Under the pieces are notes generated by a model. It was not told the DNA's origin. It ran no database searches and saw nothing but the letters and a program-made list of their open reading frames with translations. Made by a program: the position numbers and the translations under genes. Positions 46,543-58,351 of a DNA stretch of 64,000 nt are shown here, piece after piece. The DNA comes from Taiwanofungus camphoratus (lineage: Eukaryota; Basidiomycota; Agaricomycetes; Polyporales; Taiwanofungaceae): positions 620,001-684,000 of the forward strand of contig CP021227.1 of the NCBI GenBank assembly GCA_003999685.1, in the 5' to 3' direction. The first letter of the stretch is position 1, and every line of letters begins with the position of its first letter.

Positions 46543-47984
46543 TCACTGCTTCGCCTGCAGATACCCCACCCACCACTCCTCAAACGGCGTCCAGCCCAGC
46601 CCCCCGTACCCCTCCATCAGGTCCTCCGTCTCGCGGGTGTAGAGCTGGCAGTCGCGCGGGCGCGTCGTCGCGGCGTCGCCCTGTGCTCGGACCAGCAGCG
46701 GATTGGCCATCGACATACCATTGATAAAGTAACGTGAGAAACAACAGCGCTAGCGCGGCAGGGGACGACGCACCTGGGGCGGCTCGGCGTCCGGGACGAT
46801 GTGCGCGTGCGGCAGGCCGAGGATGCGCGCGAAGACGAGGCACATCTCGTACTTTGTGAACGGCTCCCCCGCGGAGTAGTGCAGGATCGGGGGGAGCGCG
46901 CGGACCGCGGGCAGCGCTAGCAGTGTCCACACAAAGGTTCGCGAGCCGGGAGGGGAGGACGACGGGAGCGGGAGCACGCACCGGCGAGCCGGACGAGGAA
47001 GTCCGCGACGTCGACGACGTTCGTCGGGTAGCGCGTCGCGTAGTGGTCCATCTTGTACCGCCTGCCCGACTGGTCCGCGACGATGTCGAGCAGGACGTTC
47101 ACCGCCGTGTCCTTGTTGGCCGGGGCCGGGCCGTACCTGCCGTCGTGCCCGTTTACGTGGGTCAAAGGCGGTGAGAGTGGAGAAGCGGATGGGAAGCGTA
47201 CAAGACGGGGACGCGGAGGACGACGCTCTTGCTGCCTGTCACGCCGAGGACGGCGAGCTCTCCGTCGCGCTTCGTCTGGCCGTACAGGTTGACGGGGTTC
47301 GTCTGCGCGGAGGGCGTATACGGCGGCGAGGTGCCGTCGAATACGTAGTCTACGAGTAGGAGATGTCAGATGTCCGCGGCACTCGCAAAGTGCGTGAATG
47401 GAAAACAGGGGGGACAAGCGCACCGGTTGATATGTAGACGAGAGTGAACTTGAGCGTCTTCGAGAGCTGCGCGAGATGTGCGGGAAGACCGGCGTTTAAC
47501 TGCAGACGTTCCAGCGCTGTGAGTTCGGCTGGAAAGCGGAGCGTGGACTATGCAGGACGGACTTTCCGAGCTGCCTCCGGGTTCTGAGAGAAAGATTCGA
47601 TGTCACCACCAGCGTTCCCGTGCGCAAAGTCACCCGTACCTTCTCAGCGACGTCCGGCCTCCTCTCCGCAGCGCAATGGACGACCCCTGTCATCCTTCTT
47701 CAGCCTTGCGCGAGATGGCGAGGCTATGCGCACTCACAGTCTGGTTTGTATTCAGAGAATACGCGCTCGACTTCCGCAGAGTCGAGCAGATCGAGCTTCT
47801 TCAGCTCGTCTGTCGGGCGTGAGTGCGCGAGACCTAGGACCGTATGTCCCGCATATTTGAACGCGGCATAGACTGCGGAGCCAAGGACTCCAGATGCGCC
47901 TAGAGATACAAGGGCGTGTCAATGGAAACAATGCGAGGCTCTGGTGGGGACCCGGTACGACGCGCCTGTTACAATAACTCGCAT
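46543..47984 (-). CDS. RmlD/MAT2B-like NAD(P)-dependent reductase (extended SDR)
   Basis: Nine exons (47984-47966, 47899-47738, 47686-47640, 47583-47563, 47499-47424, 47349-47202, 47136-46982, 46916-46774, 46680-46543) give 302 residues. The cofactor loop is VTGASGVLG. VHCAAERRPDVAEKNPEAARKLN, STDYVFDGTSPPY, the catalytic LYGQTK (Y-x3-K), VLRVPVLYG and RYPTNVVDVADFLVRL match dTDP-4-dehydrorhamnose reductase folds and the MAT2B regulatory subunit of methionine adenosyltransferase. The C-terminus is SAGEPFTKYEMCLVFARILG then RPRDCQLYTRETEDL. Which activity applies is not decided by sequence. The first intron needs a GC donor. Codons are strongly GC-biased. Confidence 0.88.
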
Positions 47985-49229
47985 GCCGTCGATGTCCCCG
48001 ATTCGTTCTCGAATGTCCAGTTCTACTACTCCGGACAGTGGACCGATAGCGGCGGCCAAGTCTTGTGTTCTGAACACTTACTGTGAGCATAGGGATATAT
48101 ATGCAAGACAACGGTCACTCACGGGAATGGAGGGTCGAACCTCGGTGGTAGCATGCCAGTACTTCACTCGCAAACTGATCACTCGCGATTGCGAGGACAG
48201 CCATACACGTGATTTGGCGTCACGGCGTCGACCCACCGAGTACCTCGGAGGTCGCCTTGTTTGCGATAAAGAGGCTCCTCTCTAAACCTTAAACCCGTGC
48301 TGTTTGCCATGTCATCTAGTAAAGCTGGCCAGTCCTTTTAGAACGCAGTCCTCTTCAAGCAATCCTCCATCAGTGGTGACATGCCAGAGGCCGTTCCCGA
48401 CGCTCAGCAGCGACAACGTAAGCTCGACCTGCTGTGTGCGCGTCCCCGGTGACTGCTGAACGCACGCTCGTGATTGTAGAATACTTCCCGGGCGTCGAGA
48501 CCGGGAAGCAGAGTAAAGACCAGGTCGGAACAGGCAACATGGTAAGTGTACCAGTATAAAACACCTCTGCAGGTTGGTCTTTTGCTGACACGACGGTTCG
48601 CACCCATAGCCGGAGAAAGCTAAGAAGGATTGAGTTACGACCACGATCTACGATAGTGTGCGATGTAGCATAGAATCCACGCGGGAGAAATTGTGATACG
48701 GACACAAAACCAAGATATCCAATGAAGAAGAATGACATGGATTTGATCTTAAGAGATATGCTATCACCAACGTGGTCGTTCACGGTTAAATGTCAATATC
48801 GGCATATTGAAGGCGTCAGCGAGCATCTTCATGTCCAAACGCCAGCTATCGCTCTTCATAACCTTATCTCGAAATCTTGTTGCTGAGTTTGATACACATA
48901 CGTTTTTGGCCTAGTCTTTTCTTCGCTTGAAAGTGCATGAGGTCCTGTCCCACTCAGGCGTTTGGCAGCGTATTGTCAGCCCCAACATACATCACGGAAG
49001 TAATGGCTCAAGACGAGAGTACATATCCAAAATGCCTAATCGGGGAAACCACGAGCGTCAAGCTTGGACGAACGAGCACCCATTTAAAGACAATTAATAC
49101 CGATGAAAGATAGTCTTGTGCTGATGCGAAGGAGAGGCGGGTGGACGCATCCGAGCGCTGGATGACAAGCTTCGAATACAAGGGAGCATCACCTTTTTGG
49201 AGACGATTCAACTAGACACCCGTGTAGGG
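47985..49229. other. Intergenic region, 1.2 kb
   Basis: No gene is supported. Minus-strand open stretches at 48312-48783 have no recognisable motif. Confidence 0.45.
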
Positions 49230-49239
49230 CCGCAGGAGT

Positions 49240-49243
<4 letters not shown>
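49230..49243. repeat. Target-site duplication of LINE copy 2 (3' side)
   Basis: CCGCAGGAGTCCTT is repeated exactly at 51201-51214 on the other side of the element. Confidence 0.92.
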
Positions 49244-49274
<31 letters not shown>

Positions 49275-51200
49275 CCTCGGGTTTATACTCCATACGACGT
49301 AGGTACATGTAGAGTAATAATGATAATAAGTGGGCATCCGCGCCCGCATGAGCGGCACACCTACAGTTTTCGGTGACCTCGTTATGTGGCGTGGGCATGT
49401 ACTCCGACAAAGTCTGACAGGAAGCGTACAGTCGCCATATGACGCCATACCCGACCCCGACCCGTTTTTCACGCTCTGTGTGTTTGCTTGGCCCGGTACC
49501 CCATTCCATCAGCAAAACACTTAAGGAACTGAGTTTAGCCCTACAGGTTTCGGGCCTCAGTTGTCTGTTGGTTAGACGGGAGGGTCTTCGCGGATACTGG
49601 GTTCCGCTATCCCCTCGTCTATCCAATTATGGTACATTTCGAACGCCTTTGCCTTGGCATCGTACCACTCACAGAAATCCCGGTACTTTCCACCCAGGGC
49701 GGTGGTCATACCAGGATCTAAATGTCGGTCCGTATGGAACCGTTGCCAGGCCGCTTGTCTTCCGACAGTGTGGCACATAAGACGGGCTCGAGTGAATGTT
49801 CTCGTGCGCGCAGCTTCAGCTTCAAGCAGAGATTCTGCCAGAATCTCCGCCCAATCGAATGTGGAGACCATCGGGTTAAGCCGAAGGAACTCCATGATGT
49901 CATCTGGGGTCCATCCCTTTTGTTCAGGGGGCCCCATCAGAAGCGGATCACGAGGACCCTGTTGGCGCTTCGTCCTAATCCAGAATGGACAGTCGAAGAG
50001 CACGTGTTCCCTGGTTTCCTCCGCTCCGCATAGGCAGAGGTGAGGGCCAGGGATATTGAACCGAGAGCGGTATTCACCGCCAGGGAAATGGTTGGTTAGC
50101 ACACGACATACGCGTGCCACCTCCTTGTTGGACTTGCCAGCTGCCTTCAAGACCCACGTGCCCTTGGCCGTAGTCCCATGCAGCGGTAAGGCGTCCTCGG
50201 TTACTTTCCATAACCGTCGGCCGCGATAACTGGGGTTATCGACTTGTGTCCCCCAGCGCTTTTTGACCCTTGCCTTTACGCGGGCAAGGGCCATCGATTG
50301 TGAGATGAATTCCGGTTGGGGATCATCCAATGCTTTCTTCGCGAGTTCATCAACGAACTCGTTCTGAAAAATGCCTTTATGGGATGGAACCCATAAAAGG
50401 ACGATGCGTCGGCGTTCATCTGCATCGAGGAACGCTCAAACGTGTTGAGAGGCCATGACCGCCGCCATTTGTGACGGCCCGACTTCCGGCTTAAAGATTT
50501 GGTCAAGTGCCGATTGGTTATCGGAACAGACCGTGAGGGTGGTGATGTGGGCAGGGACGTCACGGACTGCTTCTCGCAGCCCGCGCGCCAATGCCAGCAT
50601 CTCCGCATCGAAGCTCTGGACCTTTCCGGCCCCAAATCTTCCATGGGCAACGTGATCTTCCCCGTCGATGACGAGCCACGCGCTACCAGATCTTACTGTG
50701 GGCGCATTTGCATACGATCCATCAGTGAATAACATTCGCCCTTCTGGCTGGGCCAACTGGCGCCGGAATTCAGGCCACCAGGTGAACTCCAGCCAGTCGG
50801 CGAATTCAGGAGAGCTTTTGTTTGGACCTTTTCCGTCCAAAAACATCCGCTCAAAACGATCTTTGTACCGATCCACGACCCGGTCACCGGGCCGCGCCTC
50901 CGGGTGGAGGGGTGCAAAATCTTCTGATGACTGCCTCCCGATACGATCTATGAACGTCATCGGGGTGACAGCCTGTTTTTTGCCACGTCGCGAATTAAGC
51001 GGCCATGGCGCAGTGATATTGGTGACGTTGGTCGCCCAATATGGTGGAAGAGCGGCCCTCATTGGGTGCCCTTCATGAACTCGCCGCGCTCTGAGCGCAG
51101 CTTTTTCCATGTATCGGTCGACCTGGATGCGGATGGGGACCAGCCCACCCAGCATTTCCATCGCCCCGATCGGTGTGGTCTTGAAACAGCCGGTGATCCA
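49244..51200 (-). mobile_element. 5'-truncated non-LTR retrotransposon, copy 2
   Basis: This is a near-identical copy of the right part of the element at 1748-3701, on the minus strand. A poly-T run (about 29 T, 49242-49270) is its poly-A tail. A perfect 14 bp duplication flanks it, so the insertion is well defined. It starts at WITGCFKTTPIG, just past the reverse transcriptase core, as expected for incomplete reverse transcription. It cannot move on its own. Confidence 0.95.
49572..51200 (-). pseudogene. LINE RNase H / Cys-His region of copy 2
   Basis: RNase H residues are in LFTDGSYAN, FDAEMLAL, CSDNQSALD and VPSHKGIFQNEFVDELA, and the CLCGAEETREHVLFDCP finger follows. TGA at 50436-50438 interrupts the frame at the position of the Arg codon in copy 1 (HVRAFLDA). 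The frame is otherwise open to 49572. Confidence 0.92.
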
Positions 51201-51214
51201 CCGCAGGAGTCCTT
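51201..51214. repeat. Target-site duplication of LINE copy 2 (5' side)
   Basis: CCGCAGGAGTCCTT, identical to 49230-49243. Confidence 0.92.
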
Positions 51215-52201
51215 GATGCTCGACAAGAATAGCTTACAATATGTAATGAGGCGCTCACGTATACCTCTTTTCGTCCCGATCTGGATATCTGGATCGTATC
51301 TATTAGGGATATCCGGATACGTGACGCGCAATAAGAATGAAGTCGAACATCGGACACGCGGAATCAATCGCACCGAAGCTTGAAAAAGGAGACATGATCA
51401 AACAACATGATGCCGGACGGCTCTGGCTTAGGGCGAAGGCGTGGGACATATCCAAAGCCCAAAAAAGAGCGCCGCTAGAAGAACGAGTGCTGGAGATAGG
51501 AGGGTAAGGAAATGAGTTCGCAGACACACGAACCGGGATGCAGGTAACCGAGTACCCAGGCAGCCAGTCATAGTCAATCAGCCAATGAGCAGACTGCAGA
51601 AGGCACGATAGGCAGATGAAGGCAGATGAAGGCAGGGACCGAGGCGCTCGTCTTGGCGAATGAATTAATGATGGGTCTCGAAGCTCTAAAGACATGCCCC
51701 TTGGACATTGACAATTCCGATTTGTTGCAGGCCCAAAGTGTGATCCAGTATGCGGATGTTCCATGCATTGTGACAGCCTCAATGGATAAGAAGGCCGACT
51801 ATAAATGCACCCTCATTTCGATCCTCGTTCATCCTTGACTCCTTGGACTCATTGTACATTGCGATTCTTGGTCCAACTCATGACATGACCATGTCTTGGA
51901 TTGCCGATACTATGCATTCCAGCGGAACGTACCTGACAGAGCCAGCAGCCACCGCAGTCACTTCAGGGCAATCGTGAGCAGCTTGATCGTTGAGTCGTCG
52001 AAGCGCTGTCATTGCTTACGCCTCGCACCACTAGTTTGACAACACCCACGCCAGAGTTCTTTGTCGGCCTGACCAAGTGCTGTAACGAAGGCCCGACGAA
52101 TAGCCTCATGTAAGTAACATCACCATTGAAACAACAATTCACAGGACGTACCTTCGTCATATAGACCTAGAGGCGGCCATCATTGTTACCCCTTGTCTAC
52201 C
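51215..52201. other. Intergenic region, 1 kb
   Basis: No gene was recognised; open stretches are short and overlap in several frames. Confidence 0.5.
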
Positions 52202-52696
52202 ATGAATGCCGCCGATTACCCATCATCAGATTGTCTCGGCCAACAGTCATCTGATAGTCGACTATCGTCGAACACAGCCCAAGGCGACTACCAGTGCCGA
52301 TTCGGTACCAATTGCCCCATCCCTATTCACGATGCATCCCCTAGCGGCATCACGCGGCATCTCAAGGAGTTCCACGTCCCTCTTGCTAGCCTCCTCTGGC
52401 ATGACAGGTGGCGGGGTGTGTGCATGTGGTACGGGGCGCACGGTTTCTGCGGGAAGGAGATGAACTATGCGAGCTTTGGGAAGCATATTGCCACTCACCA
52501 CTTGCGCAGCATGTCGCAAAGATGCCCGTACTGCCATAAATTGTATGGAAGAGTCGATTCATTGAAACGACATCTCAAGACGAGCTGCAGATTCAGTTTT
52601 CGACAGATGCATCAGGAGGGAGGACAGAATTTTGGCCCTTTGACGGACTACGGACTCGACCACGACCTGATGCTCGATTCCATCATATTTACTTAA
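52202..52696 (+). CDS. C2H2-type zinc-finger protein
   Basis: A single exon of 164 residues. Cys/His patterns: CRFGTNC..GITRHLKEFH, CMWYGAHGFCGKEMNYASFGKHIATHH and CPYCHKLYGRVDSLKRHLKTSC. The last resembles a classical C2H2 finger with the final His replaced by Cys. This arrangement is common in small agaricomycete zinc-finger proteins of unknown function. ATG at 52202 chosen because no earlier in-frame ATG exists. Confidence 0.72.
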   Translation: MNAADYPSSDCLGQQSSDSRLSSNTAQGDYQCRFGTNCPIPIHDASPSGITRHLKEFHVPLASLLWHDRWRGVCMWYGAHGFCGKEMNYASFGKHIATHHLRSMSQRCPYCHKLYGRVDSLKRHLKTSCRFSFRQMHQEGGQNFGPLTDYGLDHDLMLDSIIFT

Positions 52697-53153
52697 CTTT
52701 TCCTCACTTAGTGTGTGCGACAAATATGGATACGAGATGAGTTCCTTGTAGCATTACAATGTTGTAGGATGTCGATAGTCCATTGCATTGTCTGGAATAC
52801 GCTATCAACTTGGTCAATCCATATTAACTGCTGAATATTTGCTCCTTCGACGTCAGCATGTACATTACCGACCGCTTGTCCCTTGTTTAAGTCCATCGTC
52901 GCTTGAGAAGACCAAGAAGTTTGTCTCAAACACTCTTGAGTCTCTTCAGTTGTCATCGCGGCATAAAGGCGAGTACGATAAATACAGCAACCTCAGGATT
53001 ACAATGTCAGGTAAGGAAACGGTATTCTATGGATTGGCGCTCAGATAGTGATCTCACGCCCGGCCTTTGCCAGAACGCTCCTGGCGCTGCCTGCACGAAG
53101 CTGTCCCAGGCTAGCACCCCTCATACATATTATTTGCCAACGAACTGTACCGC
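52697..53153. other. Intergenic region
   Basis: Nothing was recognised. Confidence 0.5.
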
Positions 53154-54167
53154 ATGAACACAGAAACGACAAGTATGACTTCCTCTCAATTGGCCCATAA
53201 ATTGCCGATAGAACTCCTATCCGAAGTGAGCAAACATACATTTCTTCTTGTTTCAAACCATGAATCGCCTTGGGCATGAATATATCCAAGGTCAGTGGAA
53301 CTCTTCCTCATTACACGGTACAGCTACCGAGAATCATTTTGCCTTGCACGGACAGTATTTTATCTTGCTGCCCTAGGAGATTCTGCGACAGCTGCGAAAC
53401 TGTCTAGTATATGCCAAATTGCACGCACCTGGATGCTTCCGCTACTCTATACCACTATTACCCTCACCTCATCTACACAGATAGTCAACCTCGCTTCGTC
53501 ATTGATGTCCTACGAGAACCATGAAAGCGAGTTACCTGGTAGTCCTCTTGCCTCGTATGTCCGCCATATATGGTTTGGTCCTACCAGCGACGCGGACCAG
53601 CATGACTTGCTCTACGCATCGAGCGCATGGCCAATGACCCTCCTGCATCAAATATTGTCCCTCTGCAGGTCCTTGCGAGCATTGGCCATGGTCAACTTGT
53701 CGCAGAACTTGCTGTATCGTCTGATAGGCATCATACCCGACACGGTGGAGTGTGTGTACCTGGGGCCCGTTCACGGGTTCCTCGACCCAATCAGGACGCG
53801 CGTCAACATGCGTAGCATCTCAAGCTTGGATACGTATCTATCGGACTGGAAGGTACAGCAGGTCGTAACGTCTCCCGCCATCCGCTGCTTCCGCCGCCTC
53901 TTCAGCCGGCCGGAAAAGGTGTCGCTCGCTTTCGACCAGCTCCCTTGCGTGAAGAATGCGACGTCCCTGGAGCAGATGCAGATTGTGTGCTGCGACGAGA
54001 CAGTTGAAGACGCTGCGCAGGTGTTGGGCTGCCTTGCAGAAGAGTACAAGGAATTTTGCGAGGATCAGCGCGTTTTACTCGTCCCGAGGTCGAATCATTG
54101 GAACGGGCGCGTTGACGGGATTCATGTTCTCTATGATGACTGGAAAACACATCTCGGACTTTACTGA
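53154..54167 (+). CDS. F-box-like hypothetical protein, N-terminus unresolved
   Basis: The main frame, from about 53295 to 54167, encodes ELFLITRYSYRESFC, a helical stretch IARTWMLPLLYTTITLTS of the kind that follows fungal F-boxes, and a leucine-rich body (LCRSLRALAMVNLSQNLLY). A separate upstream frame starting at ATG 53154 gives KLPIELLSE, a typical F-box opening, followed by a GTGAGC donor at 53226. The available AG acceptors do not join the two in phase. Either a small indel has broken the gene or the first exon is different. No catalytic motif is present. Confidence 0.5.
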
Positions 54168-54903
54168 CCTTTGAGCCGAGGCCAGATGTCCATGGCGGTA
54201 AGTTCGTGTTAGCCAGCTGGCAGTATCAGACATGAAATTAGTTTCTCCGCAGACTCCACGCCATCTATTACAGCTATCACAACGGAGTCTTGGTCTCCGC
54301 TACCTTATCCCATATACAATCTGTAGAAATAAGTGTCCACCACAAGGAAAAAAAAAAGTTGATTAGCGATCCATGAGCCTCAGTACAACAAGAATTTCTG
54401 TTGAGACTTTTCGTGTATCGCTGAGCCATGACCGACGAGGGAGCTGTTGAAGTACATAATTAGATGTTTCAAGAATTCGAGGTAACACATCAACTGACGA
54501 CCAGCTGACGCGAACTTGTGATGTTTTCGACTGAGGTCTTGCTACTCTATCGCAACTCGGTACAAGATGCCCCTAGACGAGGCGAATGTTAACAGCATAT
54601 AAAAGATGCACAATTGGCTGTGACAATGTCTAGAAACTCAACCTTGAACTTATAAGACGAGCTACAATCCCAGACTCCCAGTGCGGAGGTACAGGGCCTA
54701 AACTGAATACGTTCTATGCCGTTCAAACGGACGGTCTCGATTTTCACCTCTGCTATGAAGCTCTCCACATGAAAAACGCATCTCCTGACTTTTTCTCGAC
54801 CGCCCCTCTTGAGCAACGTCCATATGGCTTTGCAATCACTTCCAAAATTTCGAAGCCTTCTGAAGCGGTGACCAGTGTTATCTGCCTGTTATCTCTGACC
54901 TAG
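54168..54903. other. Intergenic region
   Basis: No gene was recognised. Confidence 0.5.
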
Positions 54904-55454
54904 TAGTGCTACCGTGAGGTGAGGTGCACCGGCAAGCATGCCGGTCACCTCGAGGTGACCTTGAGAGAGGACCGATCACGTTATGTGGACGCGTCGCGAC
55001 CACTCAAGCAAAGGCCTGAGACCGATAGTAACAATGGGTCTGCTTCAAATTCTTAAATTCAATCTGTGGTGGGATGGCCTTACATTCACTCAAGGTTGGG
55101 TGCTGGGCCAGGAGAAAATGTTGCAGCGACATCAACATCGTATCAGATGGTCTTTCTGGAGCATTGGAGAGTTATTCAAGTTGTGTTAAAATTCTTCTGT
55201 ACCGCCTCCACTAAGTATATGCCATTGTACTGCTTTGTCAATACACTTGTTTGCAAATGAAGCAACAAGCTCCATGTGAATAATATCTTATACGGAAAAG
55301 GGCATAATGCCATTCTGGGGTTATTCACCTTCCATGTATGGTGTATGATAGTCTGAGCCGTGCTCTGCCGGTTACCTCAAGGTACCTCAAGGTAAGTGAA
55401 GGTAGCAACTCCGACACCTCGAGGTGACCTTCGCCTCACCTCACGGCAGCACTA
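54904..55454. mobile_element. hAT-like MITE (551 bp)
   Basis: Inverted ends TAGTGCTACCGTGAGGTGAG (left) and TAGTGCTGCCGTGAGGTGAG (right, inverted). The outer eight bases TGACCTAG and CCACCTAG match at six positions, as an aged 8 bp duplication would. Inner palindromes ACCTCGAGGT occur near both ends. Confidence 0.78.
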
Positions 55455-55816
55455 CCACCTAGCTTCTATGAGCGCGCTGGTGGGAAAGGAGGCCTTACTC
55501 GAGTCATGGTCATACGGACTATGCCTGCACTGACAGCGCATATGGAGCCCATCAGTCAAAAGAGTCTTCGTGAATTGAAAGATCACTCCGGTACGCGATC
55601 ATCCACCAATGACAATGGTTTATTTTCCGGCTAGAGAGCTTGGCCCTGCAATGATAGGCTGTAGATACTTGTTGCGCAAGACGGCACTCTCATGTCCTCA
55701 TGGGCAGACTCCACTCTCGAATACTTATATCGCCAAGATGTATTTGAGCGCTTGGACTTGCGGCCTTTTCTTCTCGCACGCCATTCTGCCCATACTCTGT
55801 GTGCATATTCCCGGCC
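55455..55816. other. Upstream region of the transporter gene
   Basis: No feature was recognised. Confidence 0.4.
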
Positions 55817-58295
55817 ATGAACATGAATGCGAAGCTGGACGGCGACGCAGGTTACGAGTACGAAGAGAAGAAGCCTGCCGATGTTGAGTCAGCCGCAGTG
55901 CATGTTCATATAAAGGCACGGGAGCTTTTGTATGATGGGGAGGAAGCTTTCGTCGACCCCATCTATAGGGCAAAGGACAAGCTCCTGACAGATGCGTTTC
56001 AAGAGATCGGTATGGGCAGATACCAAGTGCGTTCCAGCTACATTCTACTCCTTCAATCCTTGCGGATGCACATTCCTTGTTCCTGATCGCACGCTTGCCC
56101 AAGCTATTATATATATTGATTGGTTTCTGCTCTTTTTGTGACTACGTCCTTCCGAGTGGCGGTAGCCTTCTTTATTTTCTGATCACCGAAGCAACTTGAG
56201 GGTCCTCTGACGTATTGAACCCTGCGGCTTTCTGCATACAGTGGTATCTCTTCATGGTAGCAGGTTTCGGCTGGCTTTCGTAAGGAACACTCTGAGCCCA
56301 ATCGTACTGCGTGTCTGACCGACCTTACCCTCCCTGCACAAAGTGACAACTTATGGCCTGTGAGTACGATTTTTACAACTTAAAAGCAGATCCGAAGTTC
56401 AATGCGCACTCCGTTGTACAGTCCGTGTCCGGACTAATTCTGTCGCCTGTGGTGAACGAATTCGGGACTAAGAGTGAATGGCTTAAGCTCGGACAAGGCC
56501 TGGGCCTACTCGTAGGCTGCACTTTCTGGGGTGCGGGGTCTGATGCCTGGGGCCGACGGTATGTCCTGTGTCTCATTACCACACCAATGTCATCATAGAG
56601 ATTCAACTTTCCTGCCTAATCAGCTGGTGCTTCAACTTGACGCTGTTTATTACGGGTGTGTTTGGCGTTGCAGGGGGTGGATCGCCAAACTACGTGACTC
56701 TTTGTTCGTTGGTAGCAATGTGGTGCGTCGGTGTTGGCGGTAATTTGCCAGTTGATTCTGCCGTATTCTTAGGTATGTATGTACGATTTTGCTTGAACGA
56801 CTTGTATGTCTGAAGAATTTAAATCTCTTAGAATTTGTGCCTGCATCCCATCAGTACTTATTGACAGTTCTGTCTATCTGGTGGGCCGTTGGCCAGCTTA
56901 TCGCGAGCTTCGTGCGCATATATCCCTTCAAGTTATTCGCGCTAGGTTATGAGTTGCTGAAGGTGTTTCGTCTACCAGGTTGCCTGGCCCCTCATTGCCA
57001 ACTACTCATGTGCCTCCGCCGCGGACTGCCCACGCTCCTCAAATGAAGGTTGGCGCTACTTCCTCTACGCGATGGGTGGCTTTACACTCCTCCTCTCCTT
57101 CCTGCGTGGTTTCGTCTTCAACCTCTACGAGTCACCGAAATTCCTCATGAGTCGCGGGTGCGACGCTCGGGCCGTAGAAATCATACAGCGCATTGCACGC
57201 TACAACGGCCGCACCTGCTCCCTAACTGTGGAGGTGCTAGAGAGTGCAGGTGAGATAGAGGTAGACGGAGGTAAAGAAGTGCAGATGGACACGAGCGCAA
57301 GAGCAGCCGTGCTGAGGAAGTTAAGGAAGTACAGTAGTTCGCATGTCAAGTCATTATTTGCGACCAAGAAAATTGCATATTCCACGGTCGTGCAGGTCAT
57401 CATATGGGGTATGCCTTAGGTCTTCGATAACATGATTTATAGGTTTGATATGATAACCCGACAGGTTTCATTGGGCTTGCATTTCCCCTGTCAGTTATGA
57501 TTTATCAAAGCTCCATTCTCCATGAGCTGATCTCTTGACAGCTACAACGGTTTCATTCCCTACTTGTGAGCTCTACAAATATCGATTTGGTCGTAACATA
57601 GGCATTTATCCAAATCCTGCTTCACTCCCGTAGCCTTGCAACAAGAGGGGTAGAGTTTGGAGATGGCTCGGTTTCACTCACCTATCGAAATGTCAGCTCT
57701 GCAAACATACTGAACCTCATTTGGCTGACTTGATGGTATGACCTACCCCAGCAAGTCATCATTAGTGTTGTTGGCCTACCGGCTCCTTTCCTCGCAGGAT
57801 GGCTCGTGGAGCTACCGTACCTAGGGAGAAGAGGCACATTGGCTGTGTCAACAGGTATTTTCCTACTTTTCGCCTGGCCTACTTTTCTCCGTTATCTCAT
57901 TGATACGGGAAGTCATTACCGGCGTCTTCATTATCACCAGCACGACCTCGAGAACATCGAATGCACTCCTTGGGTGGAACTGTGCTTACTCATTCACGAG
58001 CAACGTAATGTATGGTGTCTTGTACGCCATGTCTCCTGAGTTATTCCCAACAAAGGACAGAGGGACAGGTAATGCTATTGTTGCAGCATCTAATCGTATC
58101 TTTGGGGTCTTCGTAAGTCATTATTTGAGCGCTAGATGACATATTGAACTTCATTTTTGACAGGCTCCAATAATCGCCCTGTATTCAAATCTTACGACCT
58201 CCATACCCATTTATGTAGCCGGCGCGCTTTTTATCATGGCAGGGCTTTTCGCATTCTTGCTACCATACGAGACCCGAGGGAGGGCGTCGATGTGA
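55817..58295 (+). CDS. Major facilitator superfamily transporter (SV2/SVOP-like)
   Basis: Thirteen exons give 533 residues: 55817-56026, 56242-56279, 56344-56359, 56422-56558, 56624-56772, 56832-56911, 56979-57408, 57465-57489, 57542-57565, 57634-57691, 57752-57854, 57913-58112, 58164-58295. About 70 cytosolic residues lead into twelve membrane segments. MFS landmarks are GFGWLSDNLWP, GSDAWGRRWCFN (loop 2-3), VGVGGNLPVDSAVFLEF, SPKFLMSRG after TM6, FPLYNGFIPYFLATRGVEFG, LPYLGRRGTLAVS and SPELFPTKDRGTGNA. The substrate (sugar, organic acid or other) cannot be read from sequence. Several acceptors were chosen among alternatives because only these restore family motifs. Confidence 0.9.
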
Positions 58296-58351
58296 CGAGT
58301 ACGGCATGTACAATCATCGTTCGTATCCTATTGTTGTGCCCATAGACAGAC

